From Suillus spraguei (taxonomy: Eukaryota; Basidiomycota; Agaricomycetes; Boletales; Suillaceae), in contig JABCPU010000735.1 of assembly GCA_016800925.1 (NCBI GenBank), positions 1-28,133 of the forward strand: a DNA stretch of 28,133 nucleotides, read 5' to 3'. The notes beneath the pieces are model-generated. The model ran no database searches. It had not been told where the DNA came from and saw nothing but the letters and a program-made list of their open reading frames with translations. Shown one piece after another: positions 1-10,290 of the stretch. The translations under genes were made by a program, and so were the position numbers. Every line of letters begins with the position of its first letter. Within the stretch, counting starts at the first letter, position 1.

Positions 1-527
1 GACTATGCTAAGGAGGTCACATCTTGATACGGATCTTACAACTGGAAATCAGGTTGACAAGTGACCTTCCATACATTGTAATTGCTGACAAATAAACCTC
101 AGAATTTGATGTCATTATCTTGGTATGACGTATGTATGAAAAAAGATATGACTATGCTAAGGAGGTCACATCTTGATATGGACCTTACAAGTGGAAATCA
201 AGTTGACAAGTGAACTTCCATATGTTCTAATTGCTGGCAAATGAAATTCAGAATTTGATGTATTATCTTGGTACAACGTATGTATGAAAAAATATGACTA
301 TGCTAAGGAGGTCACATCTTGATATGGACCTTACAAGTGGAAATCAAGTTGACAAGTGACCTTCCATACATTGTAATTGCTGACAAATAAACCTCAGAAT
401 TTGATGTTATTATCTTTATGACATATGTATGAAAAAAGATGATGACTATGCTAAGGAGGTCACATCTTGATATGGATCTTATAAGTGACAAACAACCTGA
501 CAAGTCAAATTCCATACACTGTAATCA
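1..527. repeat. 148-bp tandem repeat, about 3.6 copies
   Basis: Units start at 1, 150, 296 and 444, each opening with GACTATGCTAAGGAGGTCAC. Unit lengths are 149, 146 and 148 bp; the fourth is cut short and diverges after about 510. Copies differ by scattered substitutions and 1-3 bp indels. The array runs off the left edge, so its true size is unknown. No conserved open frame runs through the units, so it is treated as a non-coding satellite-like array. Confidence 0.93.
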
Positions 528-801
528 CATCAGGAAATTCACACATTCCTTAACATGCTTAATCAGCTTAACTCACTTATCTCAAAACTTGTTTGCTCTC
601 TCTCACATCATTCACCTGGCATATCTTATATTTTTTGAGTGCGAAATACAATAAAACATGTATATTAATATATCTCAACTTTTTTTTTTCTGAATTCATT
701 CACATTGAAATTTTGGACAAGTAGATTCAATTTCACCAAGGCAGTTAAGTGTAAATAAGTCCGCATAAGGGCACGTCAAGGAATGTGTGAATTTCCTGAT
801 G
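528..801. repeat. Long inverted repeat with 27-bp arms
   Basis: The left arm (528-554) and the right arm (775-801) are reverse complements over 27 bp with one mismatch, separated by 220 bp of AT-rich sequence. Weaker similarity may continue inward. The bases flanking the arms do not form an obvious target duplication. It could be a small non-autonomous (MITE-like) element or a foldback. The left arm directly abuts the decayed end of the tandem array. Confidence 0.75.
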
Positions 802-1239
802 CAGCTGACTGTAGATAATCAAACTTGTGATATATTGTAATACATCTTTCAAGTAGCTTTATGTCACTGCAAAATTACATTTGTGACAGGGACTGGATAA
901 TGCATTGTCGGGCACAATCAGAATCAGTGGGAATAAGCTTGTATATATTTTATGACAAAGTAATATACATGAAGTCCATTATTTGCTTTTGAGGTCGCCC
1001 CCCACAACTGGATCTGCAACCAAAAAATAAAATTCTGTACTCCGGCAGATTGTACAATGGCCAATGAATGTGTTAACACACTAGTATTTCATATCAAGAA
1101 CACTTGTCAAATAAAAAATATGATAGAACAAGAGTGGTAGAAATAACATAAATCAAAAACGAACTACATCTGCAGCACCGATACAGTAGTAAAAGTTATG
1201 GCAGCCCAATTTCGACTTGGGAGGGTAAATGGCTACAAA
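802..1239. other. AT-rich stretch without a recognised gene
   Basis: No convincing exon is seen on either strand. It probably holds the 3' flank of the decayed minus-strand gene that ends at 1240. Confidence 0.5.
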
Positions 1240-3479
1240 CTACAGTTGAGAATGATACAACATATCAGAGTCAGAAGCATTAGAAGGTGCAGATGAAGTC
1301 GAAAACCAATCATCAAACCAATCATTAGGTAAACGTGAATCATATGTCATAGCTATTCCTCGAAGACAAACCTACAAACATCAGTATGATACAACTGAAA
1401 CAAAGCTGCAAGCCTACCATCATCGGTGAACTTGATTTCAGCAGTGCACTCAATGGCCTCAAAAAACATGTCTGCTTCAGCCTGTGCGCACTGCATCTTC
1501 AAGTCTAGAATATGGAAAATAGACATGAGCGCATCTGGCGATTTGTACTCCTTTTGGATGAACCTTTGTTTATCATGGATCTGTAGTGGGTCATTTGTTT
1601 CTGCAAAAGATGTGTTTACATATGTATGATATGTTGAATTATCGACCCAAGATTTCATGGAACGAGGCAAGGAGAAAAGTTCATCATGCTTTTTTGGCGT
1701 CAGAACACCAGGTCACTCGTAGCATATTATACACTCACCCTTAGAAGGGATTCTTGAAGACGAGGAGAGTCAAAGTGTGTACTGGCATTAGAAGCAACTT
1801 GCATATCTTGAGATTGAGATGATGCGAGAAGCCAGGCATGACATTTGTCATGAGTGGCCTTCTGCATGGCCTTTGTAGGTCCGAAGCACTTGAAACTGAG
1901 CGAGCTAGGAGGTGGGTAATACCCAACAGCATTCACTGTCAGGAGTGTCAAATTTGGGTCAAAACACCATGAAGCTAGGAATAAATTGAGTGTTGAACAT
2001 AATTATTTAGCAAAGTACTTCACCTGGCTGATTCCTGGTGTTCAGCTCTTCACATAAGTTCACAATAGCTTTACTGAACAACGGCACTTCTGTTTGAGTG
2101 CGGTACATCCTCTGCTCCATAAAGCAACGTCCTCCTCTCTAAAGGAATGCCGAGCAGTTCTCCTCTTCTTGTTGGAGAGGTATTTGCATCTTGACCTCCT
2201 CAAGGACTACTTCGAGGAGACCTGTAATATCATGGGAGTGACCAATCCAAACAGCACAGAAGCCATAATAAGGAGAGAATAAGAAAGCTGGAGGTCAAAT
2301 CATAAATAAAAAAGAACATAAAAAATGTAGGTGCACTCACAATTTCGGGACCATATTTTTGAAGCCAAGATGCGAGAGCATTCTTGTCATGTCCAATTCC
2401 AAACAATTGGTCTTTGAGAGAGTAACAAATGTAGGATGACAGGTTGGGATCAGCCTAATCTTCAACATGTTGAAGCTGGTGGTAGCAGAAGATTCAAAGG
2501 GTATTCGCACGATCGCTTGATGAGAACCTACCATTCTTGTAGTTTTTTAAAGTTTGATTGCCATCGTCTGCCATAGCTTTGTAATCCGCCAAGTTAATGG
2601 CAGAAAATGAATGTACATATTGTAGACATGTTTCAGCTTATCACAAAAAATTCATGCAGGTTAGGGAAACATACGAACAAAGCGGCATCACAAATAGAAA
2701 AACCAAGTAGTACAAGTATATAGTGGAGCAGGCACGAACAAAGTATGGAAGGCAAATTACTGGCGGACAAGTCGTTCAACATCATCCATGCTGCATGAAA
2801 CATTAGCCATTAACATAGAAATGATCTCTTAGAATGTGAACTCACTCAAGGTCACACAACTGGAACATGTGGGCTTGGAACGGAGCCAGTCCTGGGTTGT
2901 TATGCTGTTGCAATAGCATGCTGATCATCTCAACACTGCAGTTATGAACTTTGCAAGGGTTTGGATAAGCCCGGCAGAGGGTAGCATTGGGAAGCTGTTG
3001 CATGACCCCCTTCAGGAGTCGGACTAACACGGTATAACACTAATGCAATAAGACATGTTTAGACGTGAAAAGCAGGCAGAGTAGACACTGACGAAAGACT
3101 CCACAAAGGCAAGTGTGTCAAAAGGTAGGTTGGGGCCATTTTTAAATGCATCAGGCGCAAGATCAGCCACAATCAGTGGTACAGCAGGGGTTGAGTTAAC
3201 TCAAATACCATTCAACCTGGTGACCCTAAAAACGACATGCCAGAGGAGTGATTTAGCCAACTTTGTGCGGAGGAACCATACTGTTCCATTTTGCTGTGTA
3301 GCATAATAAAATTTGCATGAGAATGTAATTCAATTTACTTACATCAATTGGAAGATGGGTGGAATGTGGAGGCAAGAAGTGGTTTAACAAAATCTCAAGC
3401 CTAGCCTTGAGTGCGACACTGAAAATGTTGGCAATCCCAAAGCCAGCCCGAGGGTGATTAATTGCCTCCAATGCTATGC
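1240..3479 (-). pseudogene. Decayed multi-exon gene, C-terminal part, family not recognised
   Basis: I do not recognise this protein. Coding-like blocks on the minus strand occur near 3471-3346, 3297-3090, 3030-2842, 2534-2337, 2140-2027, 1900-1741 and 1670-1432. They continue to an acidic, serine-rich tail ending at a TAG at 1240-1242. Blocks are joined by plausible short introns, for example GTAAGT..ACACAG between 3346 and 3297. An in-frame TGA interrupts the block around 3213-3205 and further frame problems occur near 2530-2337 and 2200, so the copy looks non-functional. Visible features are an HFLPPHSTHLP segment, an ADLAPDAFKNGP segment and a DDWFSTSSAPSNASDSD tail. Its upstream part lies beyond the LTR relic, at 4402-5158. 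It resembles the transposon-associated hypothetical proteins common in agaric genomes, but that is an impression only. Confidence 0.55.
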
Positions 3480-4401
3480 TGTGATGAACAAACTCACACT
3501 GAGCTCAAAACGGCACATTTTCGTATAGGTGTCACACAGCTATCATTATCCTTACCTTTTGGCTTCACTGTCCCTTGCCATGACACTTTACCATGCATTT
3601 ACCCCTATCTAACAGTATCGTTTCACACTCCGGAAGCCTCGTTGCAGCTTAGCAGCTGTACTATGGCAACTTTCCCATGAAGTGGTGATCTTCGGGAATC
3701 TCCACAAACCCATTAGGCATCCACAAGCAAGATTTACCATCCGTCCAATGTCCATCCAGTCTCGCTGGTACATTATGTTTTGTGAACTGAAAGTGCAGTC
3801 TTATTACATGTCTGCTGCGTGTTTATCCTATCCCTTCCATCTCCATAGCTATTCTTTCATATAAAATTCCTAGGTACCTGTACTCGTTCCTTACTTCCCT
3901 CCTATAGTACACATGGTACTTAGGAATAGTCACCACTACTGTCTCTACTGAATAAAGTTCTTTACCGAAGTCACTGTCTCCTTAAGAATTGCTTTACTGC
4001 TGCACGCACTACCGCTCTTTACCACTTTCCTGCACTTCACCGCTAGTGCTACCACTTTCTCACGCTTCACCGCTACACTACCGCTTGTTTTACCACAGAA
4101 GTTCCCATGCTTACCGCAGTTCTACTGTTCATGCTACCGCTTGCCTACTGCATTCCCACACTTACCGCTAGTTTTACTGCAAGTTTCCCATGGACCAGAG
4201 GTCACCGGTAGCATCTTGCTACCTCCGACGGCATTCTCGCACCTCAGGTTGGGCATTATTGAACTATACTAACTTAGCATTCCCTTTAGGGTCAAATGTT
4301 TTTGCCCTTCGCAAGTGAAGCAGACTAGGTAGAGCACAAGACTTGCATACTAGCTTAGGCCATGGTAAAATCTACAGCCCAGGCTAGATTGTATCTTTCC
4401 A
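3480..4401 (+). mobile_element. LTR-like relic, copy 1 (about 922 bp)
   Basis: It begins TGTGATGAACA and ends TATCTTTCCA. A second copy at 9343-10290 begins TGTAATGAACA and ends TATCTTTACA. The last 150 bp align well between the two (for example AAGTGAAGCAGACTAG and CTACAGCCCAGGCTAG), and both interiors are rich in scattered TTACCGC/ACCGCT motifs. TG..CA ends, similar length and the interruption of flanking coding blocks suggest a solo LTR. No target duplication is visible (left flank TATGC, right flank ACGCG), so it is old, or was left by recombination, or my boundaries are slightly off. It splits the decayed minus-strand gene. Confidence 0.6.
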
Positions 4402-5158
4402 ACGCGCTTAGCATCATATATGAAGTAGGACACCCACGGCATGGCCTATTTGAGGTAAGACAAGTATCAGAAATAAAGAGTAGATATACTTGCCATATTC
4501 AAGACCCCTTGCTGACTGATGTTTTGGCCGTCCTGAGTAGAAATCACTGGAAAGTAATCAGTACAGGCAAAGTGTATTGCATAAATGAGTTTCTGACCTT
4601 TTTCCAACTCCCTGACAGTTGTGTTTGTGCGAACAAGACTCTCTGCAAAGAGGGCTTCGATGAATGCAGTTTTCCTGGTGACTAGAGCTCTGGTGATGAT
4701 ATGAGGGTTCTCAGACTCCCCCTTGAGAATTGCAACTCTAATCAAAAGCTGCAGATAACCTAGGACCAACCGCCACTTGGGTATACTATCATGATGCCCT
4801 GCAGGGTGCTGGTATCTACCTCCTCAAGCTCTTTTGGTACAGGGGGCATGTGTCGGTATGGTCGCTGTTGGCATGTGCTTCATTGTGTGCTTCATTGTGT
4901 GCTTCATTGTTGGCAGGATGTGCAAGTAAGTAGAGTAGGCGTAGTCATAGCTCTCATGGACACTAATATCACTATTGTCCAATATTGTGTTGAGAGTGGA
5001 CATGACCCAGGAATTCAGGAGTGAAGAGTCGTTGATCGAAACAGAAGAATAGACGTCCGACCTATTATGTGGTCCAGAAACTTGCAAGGTATGTGTATTG
5101 TACCCCAATGGATGTTCGGCCCAAAAAATGATGGTTTGACAATTGGGTGGAGCCTATG
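4402..5158 (-). pseudogene. Upstream part of the unrecognised decayed gene
   Basis: Minus-strand coding-like blocks occur at about 5110-4920 (containing SWVMSTLNTILDNSD) and 4769-4467 (containing TRKTAFIEALFAESLV). In direction and position they continue the gene whose C-terminal part lies at 3479-1240, with an LTR relic in between. An exact 12-bp triplication (4874-4909, TGTGCTTCATTG) lies inside and would read as repeated MKHT on the minus strand. The block ends abruptly at the solo LTR that begins at 5159. The family is unknown. Confidence 0.4.
4874..4909. repeat. Exact 12-bp triplication
   Basis: Three perfect head-to-tail copies of TGTGCTTCATTG. The unit is a multiple of three, so it keeps the frame of the surrounding minus-strand coding relic. 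Confidence 0.9.
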
Positions 5159-5593
5159 TGTTACGACCATGCAAAACCAGAGATTAGTAAGAAGTCCTGG
5201 TCTTACATGGGGTTGTACCGGAGGGTTGTAAGTCAAAGGGCTTGGCCTCAGCTCATACGCTGTGCCCCTTACCCGAGTATGTGCCCTTAATTTCGGATGA
5301 AGTCCAAGGGAGAGTTCTGGTGAAGTCTGGATGGAGGGTCCGGACGAACTCTAAGGCAGGATAGCTCGACAGAGCTCCGATGGACTTCCGGATGAGCGTG
5401 GGAATGCACCGGAACTATTTCCGGAAGGTAGGGAGTAATGGTAATACTACTGGAACAAGCTCCAAGTAGAACAGATGAAGGATGGACCACTGGACAAAGT
5501 CCAGGGCAGGATAGGAGCAGAGCTCTGGAGGGAAAGATGATCCATAGATGTCAGAGGATAGGATAGAGGCGGAGGAGGGTCAGGCAGAGCTCG

Positions 5594-6055
5594 GGAGCGG
5601 AGGAGCGGAGGAGCGGAGGAGCGGAGGAGCGGAGGGGGAGGAGCGGAGGAGCGGAGGAGCGGAGGAGCGGAGGAGCGGAGGAGGAGCGGAGGAGCGGAGG
5701 AGCGGAGGAGCGGAGGAGCGGAGGAGCGGAGGAGCGGAGGAGCGGAGGAGCGGAGGAGCGGAGGAGCGGAGGAGCGGAGGAGCGGAGGAGCGGAGGAGCG
5801 GAGGAGCGGAGGAGCGGAGGAGCGGAGGAGCGGAGGAGCGGAGGAGCGGAGGAGCGGAGGAGCGGAGGAGGAGGAGCGGAGGAGCGGAGGAGCGGAGGAG
5901 CGGAGGAGCGGAGGAGCGGAGGAGCGGAGGAGCGGAGGAGCGGAGGAGCGGAGGAGCGGAGGAGCGGAGGAGCGGAGGAGCGGAGGAGCGGAGGAGCGGA
6001 GGAGCGGAGGAGCGGAGGAGCGGAGGAGCGGAGGAGCGGAGGAGCGGAGGAGCGG
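5594..6055. repeat. 8-bp minisatellite GAGGAGCG, roughly 55 units
   Basis: Nearly perfect head-to-tail copies of GAGGAGCG fill about 460 bp, with variant units near 5631-5640, 5681-5690 and 5866-5876 (extra GAG or GGG). The array ends in diverged GGATGATC units. It lies inside the solo LTR. Because 8 is not a multiple of 3, all three frames on each strand stay open and read the same cyclic peptide (EERRSGGA on plus, LLRSSAPP on minus). The long open frames here are therefore artefacts. Confidence 0.97.
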
Positions 6056-6715
6056 ATGATCGGATGATCGGATGAGCATAGCTCTGTGGATCTTAGAGGA
6101 AGTGTTGGCTACTAGAGAGGAGTAGGTCTGGATATGGTGTAGAGATAGTATAGACTACTCCGGACAAGGTCCGGAATAGAAACAGACAGTATAGGACTAC
6201 CAAAGGTAGAGTCGGAGGTGAAACAGATGATAGACGGAGATGGACGAAGTCCGAAAAGATTATAGGACATAGGATCAAAGCTCCGGCCTAGGGAGTGATC
6301 CCATAGGCCTGAGTCAGAAGCTTACAAGGGCCGGAGCCCAAGTGCAAGAACGGAGACGGAGTATATATAGACATGATAACAGGATACAGAGTAATCAAAG
6401 GAATATACAGAAGTAGGAACAATGAATCAGACTAAGGTCTGCAGGAGTTGTACTACAAGTTTATATACTGTAAGAGCATGCCGGAGGGTAAGTACGGATA
6501 GTCCGAGGCTATGTCTGAAGCATACGGAAACACATTAGTAAGTACAGTGGGACATAAGGCTATGAACTCGGAGATGAAGCTTGTACGAAATACTTATCAA
6601 GACGGAGGCAGAGATCACTGAGAACCGGAAGCACAGAGATACCCAGAAGCCGGAGACACAGGTATATTCTAAAAGGGGTAATGCCAGGTGCGTGGGAATA
6701 GTTCGGATATGAACT

Positions 6716-6769
6716 CGGATCGGATATGGACACGGATCGGATATGGACACGGATCAGATATGGACACGG
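6716..6769. repeat. 18-bp direct repeat, three copies
   Basis: Units CGGATCGGATATGGACAC begin at 6716, 6734 and 6752 (the third has one change). They are followed to about 6860 by degenerate GGAT-rich sequence. They sit near the 3' end of the solo LTR. Confidence 0.9.
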
Positions 6770-6910
6770 ATGGATATGGATTGGAGTGGATGGGTGGATC
6801 GGATATGTGAACTGGATTGGATGGGTGGATCAGATATGTGTAGGTTGGGTGTCTGGATGTCCATGGATTGGATTTGATCTAGACCTGAATGTACGGTATA
6901 TGACACTATG

Positions 6911-7640
6911 ATATTGTCAAGGACATAAAGCAAAATTTACAAGCTAAACTTATGCAGCAATCATAAATGATGTGAGTGCGAGTGTCGTGGCCCTGCCTGG
7001 TCCACCTAGCAGGCAGATCTATGAGTGCGGAAGGAAGGGTGCCCTAGAAAGTTAATCAGGGTGATTGCGAGATTTGGTTCAGCTTCAACTGACCACCAAG
7101 GAGTAGATTGGGACATCAGTGCTTTGATTCATCTCGAATGCAGAAGCATGGATGGATTTAGTTTGCAAATATGCAGACAGTGTGATGTGAGTTTTCATCT
7201 ATAGAGCTGGTCAGTAGGTAACGCTCACAAAGATAGACGACTTACAGCTTCAAACATGAGAGTGGACACTGTGGGCCACAGTAAGCATACAAAAAACTGG
7301 ACAAATAGAAGTGCTAACATATATTGGGTATAGTGCTGGCTGTACTCTGATCGGGGTGTACCCAACGAAGGACATTATATCAGATGAGCCCAAGAGAGGT
7401 CCCTCAAGAAACACATGAGTTAATGTCCAGTGGGCAAGGCAGAAAACATACATAATACGGCAGTACTGAACCTAGGATGTCCCAGTACATGTACCAGGCA
7501 ATATGTTGAGCTGGGATACTCAGAGCTGAGTGGTATTCTTGGTTGTCTGAGATGAAAGACATTGTTGTTTGAACTTTGAGGGAAATGACAACATTTTTAA
7601 AATATTTAATATACCTTGATAATTTGACCACCATTGATGC
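6911..7640 (-). pseudogene. Coding-like relics, unrecognised
   Basis: Right of the solo LTR the minus strand holds short coding-like blocks, for example near 7120-6990 (containing NLAITLINFLGHPSF), 7453-7250 and 7600-7404. Frames change and stops occur between them. They may be the far end of the same decayed gene that the solo LTR entered at CTATG, or transposon debris. No family is recognised. Confidence 0.3.
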
Positions 7641-7784
7641 ACGGCATTCACGTTATTATGTGCATGTGTCGTATTAGATATAAGATAATCACATCATCGC
7701 TGTGCCATTTGGTGGTCTTGGGCGGGTATTATATGCACCATTTTGCTGAGGCACAAGCTCCTGCCTCATGGCCAGGGACAATTT

Positions 7785-9342
7785 CTAGTTTTCATAATCT
7801 ATTTCTAAGTCGCTACCATACATCTGACCAAACTGGGATAGCAGCGACTTGTTGCTAATACTGAAACATTGCTCTAGGGTTAGTCCACTGTCGATACTGT
7901 CGTCTTCATCTTCATCCATGCCTGCGTCTTTGTCTTTGTCTGCATCTTCATCTGCATCTTCATCAATGGTGGAGTTTGATGGGAACTTAGCACCCCATGT
8001 AGCACTGGCCCATACTGCATTGCCTTCTCAAGCTTCGACCTGCATAGAGCGATGATGAGAATATGCATGCCCCACCCCCAAACTGAAGTGGAAGCACATA
8101 AGCATGTCGCGATCAACAAACCTGAATTCACAAGCTCATTAGTAGTTGTTTGTACATCATTCCCCTAACACACTCACCGATTCACATAGTATTCAAGCTA
8201 ATCATTTTTGTCTCCCACACATGCAGAGACCCCTGATCCATTGGAATGTCTCTTGCACTTCACAAACAAGTATGATATGGCAGCCCCTTAAGATGTCCGC
8301 GGGATCAACGAAGTCGAATGAGTGTTCATCATTCAACGGCAGAAATCTTATTCGATATAAGGATTCCCAAGTGGACACCTGAACCACAGGCTGTACCAGC
8401 GAACCCACAGAAACTCCATTCATTGTAGAGTATAGTTGACCATGCCGACTCCAGTGAGAATTACATTGACATGGTATATCCAGCACTTTACCGTAAATAA
8501 ATCTATGGCCTCTGTGCTCCATATTGTCATTGGTATTGAGAACCATGATGTTGCAGGTGTGATGTTTGTGGGTTGAGTATGTCTTGAGCTCTGTGAACGT
8601 CATAGGTGGTGTATGTAATTAAATCTAGTGAGGTTGTGGCGATACATACAATTGTCCTTGAGGATAATCGTATTAGTGACATATTCTTCTCCCGAAGATG
8701 GCACATCTTTGGATTTCTGAATTTGGCAGAGTAGATGATCCTTGAGCTTTGGAACAAAGTTCTACAAGGTCATGGTTTAAAGCGCATGTACGCAAGTGTT
8801 AATAAACTAACCTTGATCACTGGGTCACTTTCGTGGGTGTGCAAGTATGTTCCTATATGCACAGGGTGCTTCTGCATACCGCCGATGTGGTGGTGGACAT
8901 GTGAGTTTCGTGCTAATTTGGTGATTTTGATGTGAGGGCGATGAACAACTTTGTTGCCAATACGACAAATTCGAGCCTGACAATGCTCAATCTGGGTCAG
9001 CTGTCTCACAAAAAGTTTGCAATCTGTGCGATTGATATCTCCCCTTGGAGAGCGGTGTTTGAGTTCACCCTGCAGCAGCTGGTGAGTTAAGTGTACAGAT
9101 TAGATGTCATAGAACGGACCAGTTCAGTACTGTACGAATCAGTTGTACCATACCGACGGATTGTAGACATGTAGTCACCCAAAGCATGAAATTTGTAAGT
9201 TTTGAAGTTGAATACTTTCATACATTGCATGTTGTGGGGTGGTATCTGCGATTCCAGTGACCCCTGTTGTTCTAAGGTGTGAGCACGTCCTTTGCCCTTC
9301 TGCATTCCCACCTGTTTTGCCACTTGCTTTGCAACATGGCGG
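7785..9342 (-). pseudogene. Plavaka-type transposase, C-terminal half, decayed
   Basis: Minus-strand blocks match the C-terminal half of the large transposases of Plavaka-type elements, common in agaric genomes. In order: TYKFHALGDYMSTIRRYGT near 9200-9130, PVHIGTYLHTHESDP near 8860, FVPKLKDHLL just after an intron near 8760, the NYTTYDV-type motif near 8615, HSFDFVDPADILRGCHII near 8290, FVDRDMLM near 8110, then an acidic tail and a stop at 7785-7787. The copy is dead: a 4-bp insertion disrupts the NYTTYDV motif, further frame changes follow around 8565 and 8470, and a TAG lies after the GVGH motif near 8050. The N-terminal and catalytic regions are missing; the coding block stops where the LTR relic begins at 9343. 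The product would have excised and inserted the element. Confidence 0.75.
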
Positions 9343-10290
9343 TGTAATGAACATATTGGTGCTGGGCTTAAAACCCCATCTTTTGACACTCGTCTCACAT
9401 CTACAGGAGTTACCACTCGTCCATGGCCGTCTTACCCCTTTAGCAGTACCGGCGGCATCCCACGCTTACCGCACACTGTACCGACTGCCGCACCTTGTTC
9501 CACGTACCAATGTCCTTCCATGTCCTTGCCGCGTCTGCATAGCTCCATTTGGTGCATTGTTTGTTTTCTGTTCGTTATCACTGATTCCACAGCAAGCCTT
9601 ATTACATGTTGCCTCGTGCTATGTTTACTTTCGGTGGTTACTACACTCCAGCGCTACTGATCTTGCCTAGAGTATTCCGAGTACATACGATTCAGGATAT
9701 AAGCACCGCGTACCCTGCACGATACAGTACCTGATTTTACACCATTGCATGTACTATAGGTCAGGATTATTGTCTAGCTCTGGATCTACCCAGTAGTGGA
9801 CATAGTCTTTAAAGTTTCCTTATCACTTGTTAATCTATCACCCTCGTTCTCCGTTACCGCTGGCATACCGCTGGACCTTTGACTGTTACTTTGACTGAAC
9901 TTCTCATGCACTGCTACTTTACCGCTGAAAGTACTGTGGACTTCTTTACTGTTTCTTTGCACCGCTCGCAACCTTACCGCTACCACAGATACCATCGCTC
10001 GACATTGCTCGCTCGATGCAACTGTTACTGACCATATCTTGACCATGGTAGCACCACTACGCACGACGCTAGTTCCGGCGGTATCATCACCGACCGCGGC
10101 AACTTACTGCTGACCTCGATGCTTGTTTCGCACATAAGTTAGACTCGAACTTGACCATACTAATAGGCATCCCCCTTTAGGGTCGAACGCTCTTGTTCTT
10201 ACAAGTGAAGCAGACTAGATGGAGCGCAATACTCACATACTAGTTTAGGCAGTGGTTTATCTACAGCCCAGGCTAGGTTGTATCTTTACA
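9343..10290 (+). mobile_element. LTR-like relic, copy 2 (about 948 bp)
   Basis: It begins TGTAATGAACA and ends ATCTTTACA, so the outer five bases are inverted (TGTAA/TTACA). It is a diverged copy of 3480-4401: the 3' 150 bp align clearly, and the interior has the same TTACCGC-rich character. Its left edge coincides with the loss of transposase coding, suggesting insertion into, or recombination with, the Plavaka relic. The flanking bases (GGCGG left, ATGGC right) are not a clean target duplication. Confidence 0.6.

Larger units (their letters stand above)
5159..6905 (+). mobile_element. Solo LTR (1747 bp) with 5-bp target duplication
   Basis: The element starts TGTTACGACC and ends TATATGACA, with canonical TG..CA termini. 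The five bases before it (5154-5158, CTATG) are repeated directly after it (6906-6910, CTATG). This is the signature of an integrated LTR retrotransposon. No protease, reverse transcriptase or integrase coding lies between the ends, so it is a solo LTR left by LTR-LTR recombination. A TATA-like GTATATATAG at 6361-6370 may be the promoter. The interior is purine-rich, with scattered GTCCGGA motifs, an 8-bp minisatellite (5594-6055) and an 18-bp repeat (6716-6769). TGTTACGACC resembles the LTR starts of many basidiomycete Gypsy elements, but the superfamily cannot be proven without an internal region. Confidence 0.85.

Noticed and set aside
1..527. Regularly spaced repeats that could suggest a CRISPR array
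   Set aside because: The genome is fungal, and whole 148-bp units repeat head to tail without unique spacers.
2094..2282. Plus-strand 62-codon frame
   Set aside because: Antisense to coding blocks of the decayed minus-strand gene; no support as a gene.
5015..5236. Minus-strand 73-codon frame crossing 5158/5159
   Set aside because: It runs across the boundary of the solo LTR, so it is a chance fusion of relic coding and LTR sequence.
5447..6079. Long open frames on both strands (210 and 175 codons) across the minisatellite
   Set aside because: Produced by the 8-bp repeat, which has no stops in any frame; the low-complexity peptide has no domain and the region lies inside an LTR.
9239..9670. 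Plus-strand 143-codon frame
   Set aside because: It starts antisense to the transposase relic and runs into the LTR relic; no domain.
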